A stretch of 34,381 bases of DNA. Origin: Chara braunii. Its lineage: Eukaryota > Streptophyta > Charophyceae > Charales > Characeae. The stretch spans positions 1,760,663 to 1,795,043 of the forward strand of contig BFEA01000150.1 in assembly GCA_003427395.1 (NCBI GenBank), read 5' to 3'. How positions within the stretch are numbered: position 1 is the first letter of the stretch; each line of letters begins with the position of its first letter. The position numbers and the translations under genes are program-made. Under the pieces are notes generated by a model. It worked only from the letters and a program-made list of their open reading frames with translations. It was not told the DNA's origin and made no database searches. This document shows, in pieces, positions 31,701 to 34,381 of the stretch.

Positions 31701-31764
31701 AAACAGAGTTGCCCTGTAAACCGTAAGCAGAGAGGGAGAAGAGGACAACAAACGAGGGGCTGTG
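31701..31764 (-). mobile_element. 3' segment downstream of the hammerhead ribozyme
   Basis: A pyrimidine-rich stretch (CACAGCCCCTCGTTTGTTG, then CCTCTTCTCCCTCTC) ends in GGGCAACTCTGTTT. It aligns with 25022-25090, which ends TGTTTGTGACGA before (TA)n. Here the match stops at TGTTT and runs into ATATACACC. Confidence 0.75.
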
Positions 31765-31824
31765 GCAAACTGTTTCGTCGGAGTTTCACCGACTCATCAG
31801 GAGGCTGAACCCTCAACATTCTGC
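31765..31824 (-). ncRNA. Type III hammerhead self-cleaving ribozyme
   Basis: Read on the minus strand from 31824 to 31765. Stem III is GCAGAAUGU (31824-31816) with ACAGUUUGC (31773-31765): eight of nine positions pair, with one G.A mismatch and one G.U. The cleavage triplet is GUU, with U31815 as H17. Stem I is GAGG-GUUCAG-CCUC (31814-31801). The core CUGAUGA is 31800-31794. Stem II is GUCGG-UGAAACU-CCGAC (31793-31777, five perfect pairs with G10.1-C11.1). GAA is 31776-31774 and A15.1 is 31773. UUCA in loop I can pair with UGAA in loop II, the kind of loop contact natural hammerheads use for fast cleavage. GUU is less favoured than GUC, so activity may be reduced. Type III hammerheads are known from plant retrozymes and viroid-like RNAs, and hammerheads also occur in Penelope-like retroelements. 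Confidence 0.9.
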
Positions 31825-31972
31825 AAAATCCCCTAACTCATTATACTGTAAGTGATAATCCACCTTAACCCCGACTGTGGTTAATCATCAACGACTGCCC
31901 GACAACTGATACCCTGGGGTGGGCACCAACCACTGTCCTCAAGGTACCTGTGACAAAACTCAAAGCAGACTA

Positions 31973-33045
31973 TCACTCACCCACACCAGATGGAACTCTA
32001 CAGACTGTCGGTTCACACCCCATCACAAGCAAGCAAGAGATCCACGTCCTGGATAGTTCCCGACAAGTATTGTGCAAAAACAGCATCCGGTCCATCATTG
32101 TGTTTCGTGTCGGTGCCTTCATGGATGTCATGGCTTTGGTCCGTGCAGATTTGCGAACCGATATGCGGGTCCGAGAATGCTGGAGACGTTCGGACAAACG
32201 GACCGGACGAATTCCTTTTCTCTTACTCATGCGCTTCGCAGGTGTCATAACGGGTGGTCTATCAGGTTCTCGGCTCCTTCGGTAATCACTTCAATCTCAC
32301 TCGTCGTGCCCGATGATGAAGGCACCTCTTCGACGACTTTTCCTTTACCCTTAGCGACAGTACTCATTTGAGTGGAAACATATTTTTGACCACGCTACTC
32401 GCCACGACCCTACGCACCTCCATTTTGATTTCACCACGTGTATCCCCCAGGCGTAAGAAAAGTTGCACTTCGACAACTTTGGCTATAGCTAACTGCTCCT
32501 CTTTCTTCCGTAACTTCTCAACTTTTCCATGCAGCACGTTCGGCTTCCACTCCTATGGCTTCCTCCTCAACTAGTCTGGCAGCCTCACGTTCACGACGCC
32601 GTTGTTCTCGTTCGGCGTGGCGCGCCCTCTCCATCTCGATGAACTCCTGCATAGTTGCCACGTTCCGGCCGAGTTCCTCCAATTGCATGCGTGCCGGAGG
32701 ATCTTCAGAGACAACAGGTGGTTATCGGACTCCTCTTTGTGGTGAGATAACTCCGCGACGATCGAACTCCACCGGACATGTGTGTCCCTTAGCTTCCATC
32801 TGCCGGCGCGTAGCCGGGTCGGTCCAAAATCTCCAGCAATCAGATTGGTAATGCCCGATCACCTTGCACCCAAAACATACTCGAGACGTATCGCCCGACG
32901 GTTGATCCCGTCGACCTTCACGACTCCGGCTGTTCGATTCCCCACGTCGCTCCCTGCTGATGTCACGATGATCCCTCCTCCCACGTTCAAGAGAACGAGG
33001 GCGTCTTCCTTCACGATCGTCGCCACGGTAGTAACCGCCGGCCAT
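31973..33045 (-). pseudogene. Degenerate gag-like retroelement gene with CCHC zinc knuckle
   Basis: The ATG at 33045-33043 opens 107 codons: a Gly/Arg/Asp/Ser-rich start (MAGGYYRGDD), then a retroviral-type zinc knuckle CFGCKVIGHYQSDC (Cys57, Cys60, His65, Cys70; CX2CX4HX4C), the signature of Gag nucleocapsids. A stop at 32724-32722 ends this frame. Homologous-looking sequence continues in other frames: 32718-32518, a charged helical stretch (LEELGRNVATMQEFIEMERA, then Arg/Glu-rich) likely to form a coiled coil; 32519-32364, Lys/Glu-rich then hydrophobic; 32367-32245, with KGKGKVVEEV and Ser/Thr/Glu; and 32248-31973, basic, with KRKGIRPVRLSERL. Several frame changes mean it is broken. No protease, reverse transcriptase or integrase is visible. 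From memory, predicted Chara proteins have the same order. The ribozyme follows 150 bp downstream on the same strand. Confidence 0.75.
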
Positions 33046-33860
33046 GCACTAAACGGTAACGTGTAACTAGTTGGAGAGGATGACAATCGCCAGTAACAAC
33101 TCCTAAAAAACACTTGGTCATGCAATGTCGCTCCTCGCGTCTTCAGTCTTCAAGTCAACGATAAAGTAAGACACATCGGTATGCACCAATCATGCTCACT
33201 CACTCCCAGTCAACGGACTCCAGGAAGGTTCACATGTGCCTCAACAGGTATAAGTGATAAAGACATCACAAGCAGACAGATTCACTCAAAGAGAGAGAGC
33301 GTACACACATAGAGCATACACACTCGCGGATGATTGAAACAAAGAAAGAACGTGTTTAAAAATCTTAGACACAATCCATAAACCCAATGAAACAGCCAAT
33401 CGAGCCGCAAACCCTCCGCGGTTGTTCCGGCGAAGCCGACAACCGTGGACCGAAAGAGGACTGACTTCGCTGCAATCATTGCTTTTATAATGCCCGGGCC
33501 CGCGTATTTTCCATACTACCGTACTTACTCAAGTCACCGGTTCGAAACCGGGCTACTTCCACGCAGGTCCGTCAGAACCCGACCTCAAGTCACTGGTTTA
33601 AAACCTGGCTACTTCCACCCAAGTCTGCCGAAAGCTACCGGGAACAAAACACACTGTACAGGCAGTTTCAAGCCAAAACAGAGCCACACCAAACTACCGT
33701 GTCCCCCAGGCTCCGAGAGGGACCATCCTTTGAAATAAACCTAGCTACGGTCCGGACCACCCAGACCAACAGCAGAAGAATCACCCAAACCAAGCCAAAA
33801 AGCGTCCGCCACCCAAGACTTACAACGGGTAGACTCTGACACTACAAGCCCTGTCACGCC
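33046..33860 (-). promoter_or_regulatory. Leader / LTR-like region upstream of the gag relic
   Basis: About 0.8 kb between a truncated TIR-1 copy (33864) and the gag ATG. On the minus strand it has a TATA-like ATTATAAAAGC (TATAAAA at 33489-33483) preceded by GC-rich DNA and two imperfect repeats (33528-33639). About 440 bp of leader then leads to the ATG. This is the arrangement expected of a retroelement U3-R-U5 plus leader. No matching second LTR is present in the window and no primer-binding site could be assigned, so the LTR label is an inference. Confidence 0.45.
33528..33639. repeat. Two 56-bp imperfect repeats upstream of the TATA-like box
   Basis: Units 33528-33583 and 33584-33639 share CTCAAGTCAC, GGTT, AAACC and GGCTACTTCCACSCAAGTC-type sequence. 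The first contains the palindrome CCGGTTCGAAACCGG, which is worn to CTGGTTTAAAACCTGG in the second. GGTTCGAAACC also fits the polymerase III B-box consensus. Confidence 0.8.
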
Positions 33861-33863
33861 AAA

Positions 33864-34020
33864 ATGTACCTCACATCATAGAGATCCCACAAAAAAAAAT
33901 CAGAAAAAAACTTATTTTTAGGCCCCGAAATAATTTTTGGCGGGGGCCGAACGCCGTGGGGTACGGACCCCGTACGGAGGTTGGCCCGAGGACCTCTATA
34001 CGTACGGGCTGGTGACCCTG
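33864..34020 (-). mobile_element. TIR-1 element, CGTACG variant, right part only
   Basis: Matches the ends of array copies from the CTCACATCATAGAGA phrase onward, then CCCCGAAATAATTTTTGGCG, a CGTACGGAGG-type subterminus and GGTGACCCTG before (TA)n. It is truncated at the border with the gag-bearing segment. Its terminal words match those of 26103-26943. Confidence 0.75.
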
Positions 34021-34052
<32 letters not shown>

Positions 34053-34068
34053 ATTATATATATATATA
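34021..34068. repeat. (TA)n array
   Basis: A TA run with occasional TTA shifts, between two TIR-1 ends. Confidence 0.9.
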
Positions 34069-34070
34069 TT

Positions 34071-34292
34071 ACTTCTCTTTTCATTTTTCTTATTTTTGTT
34101 ATTAGTTCTAGTTTCAGTATTTTATTTTTATTTCAAATTTGGTAAATAATTTGGATGTAATGCTAAGGCAAATGTTGTTTAGTTTATTTGGGTCCGCGTT
34201 TGGCCCGAACGTCTGAATGCATCCCCAGGTGTCCCATACGTTCAGGCATTCAGGTTCGGGCGTTCGCCCCGTCCCGAACGCCGGTTACCCTG
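34071..34292 (+). mobile_element. TIR-1 element, right part only
   Basis: It starts within the T-rich lead-in to the core (TTTGGTAAATAATTTGGATG, then AAATGTTGTTTAGTTTATTT). It lacks the usual CATAACATAG phrase and T-run, passing directly to GGGTCCGCGTTTGGCCCGAA, and ends GCCGGTTACCCTG before (TA)n. Confidence 0.75.
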
Positions 34293-34310
34293 TATATATA
34301 TATATATATA

Positions 34311-34319
34311 TGTTTGTGA

Positions 34320-34322
<3 letters not shown>
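34311..34322 (+). mobile_element. 12-nt 3'-end stub of the hammerhead-bearing element
   Basis: TGTTTGTGACGA inside (TA)n is identical to the terminus of the copy at 25022-25121 and has the same junction to TA repeats. Confidence 0.5.

Positions 34323-34381
<59 letters not shown>
34323..34381. repeat. (TA)n array to window end
   Basis: Uninterrupted TA from the end of the 12-nt stub to the last base. The full length is unknown. Confidence 0.95.

Noticed and set aside
33848-33863. TGTCACGCC, resembling the start of some plant Ty3/gypsy LTRs on the plus strand
   Set aside because: There is no polypurine tract before it, the neighbouring gag lies on the opposite strand, and the sequence runs straight into a TIR-1 copy.

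Overview
This is eukaryotic, repeat-dominated, intergenic nuclear DNA. I find no intact protein-coding gene. The longest open frames are translations of microsatellites, poly-T/poly-A runs or the unknown-base gap. Two things have recognisable coding ancestry. One is a decayed plastid ndhA exon fragment (5092-5376), which places the host in the green lineage (Streptophyta). The other is a frameshifted gag-like gene with a CCHC zinc knuckle, a charged coiled coil and a basic tail (31973-33045, minus strand). The order of domains in that gag resembles predicted retroelement proteins I recall from the charophyte Chara braunii. The large AT-rich spacers, unsuppressed CpG and long microsatellites would fit a big charophyte genome. 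That assignment rests on memory and is tentative.

Layout. 1-1075: ends and one full copy of a TIR element (called TIR-1 here) set in (TA)n. 1513-1991: a second MITE-like family (TIR-2). 2515-4856: two dispersed repeats (R3, R4). 4857-5641: two direct copies of a SINE-like repeat with (TAA)n tails flanking the ndhA relic. 6007-6250: a third TIR-type family (TIR-3). 9037-13500: tandem repeats, two more R3 copies, an (AG)n run and a 0.66 kb polypyrimidine tract. 14575-16590: a second R4 copy, a 52-bp minisatellite and several perfect hairpins. 18023-19091: a TIR element with CGTATGCG palindromes and a microsatellite-filled interior. 19388-21600: TIR-3, then a diverged duplication in which one unit carries TIR-2 and the other is an empty site. 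22284-26943: a head-to-tail array of TIR-1 copies broken by a 395-base gap. 27275-30945: further TIR families and a tandem repeat. 31694-33860: the gag relic with an upstream TATA-bearing leader and, downstream on the same strand, a complete hammerhead ribozyme. 33864-34381: more TIR-1 ends and (TA)n.

The two most interesting signals are these. First, a type III hammerhead ribozyme (31765-31824, minus) has every core base, three stems and complementary loops I and II. Its downstream sequence recurs as 5'-truncated copies with a common 3' end abutting (TA)n (25022-25121, 25137-25149, 34311-34322), which suggests a hammerhead-bearing retroelement aimed at TA microsatellites. Second, several TIR families with different palindromic ends share one internal core, which suggests modular exchange of transposon termini. 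Boundaries were read by eye and may be off by several bases.
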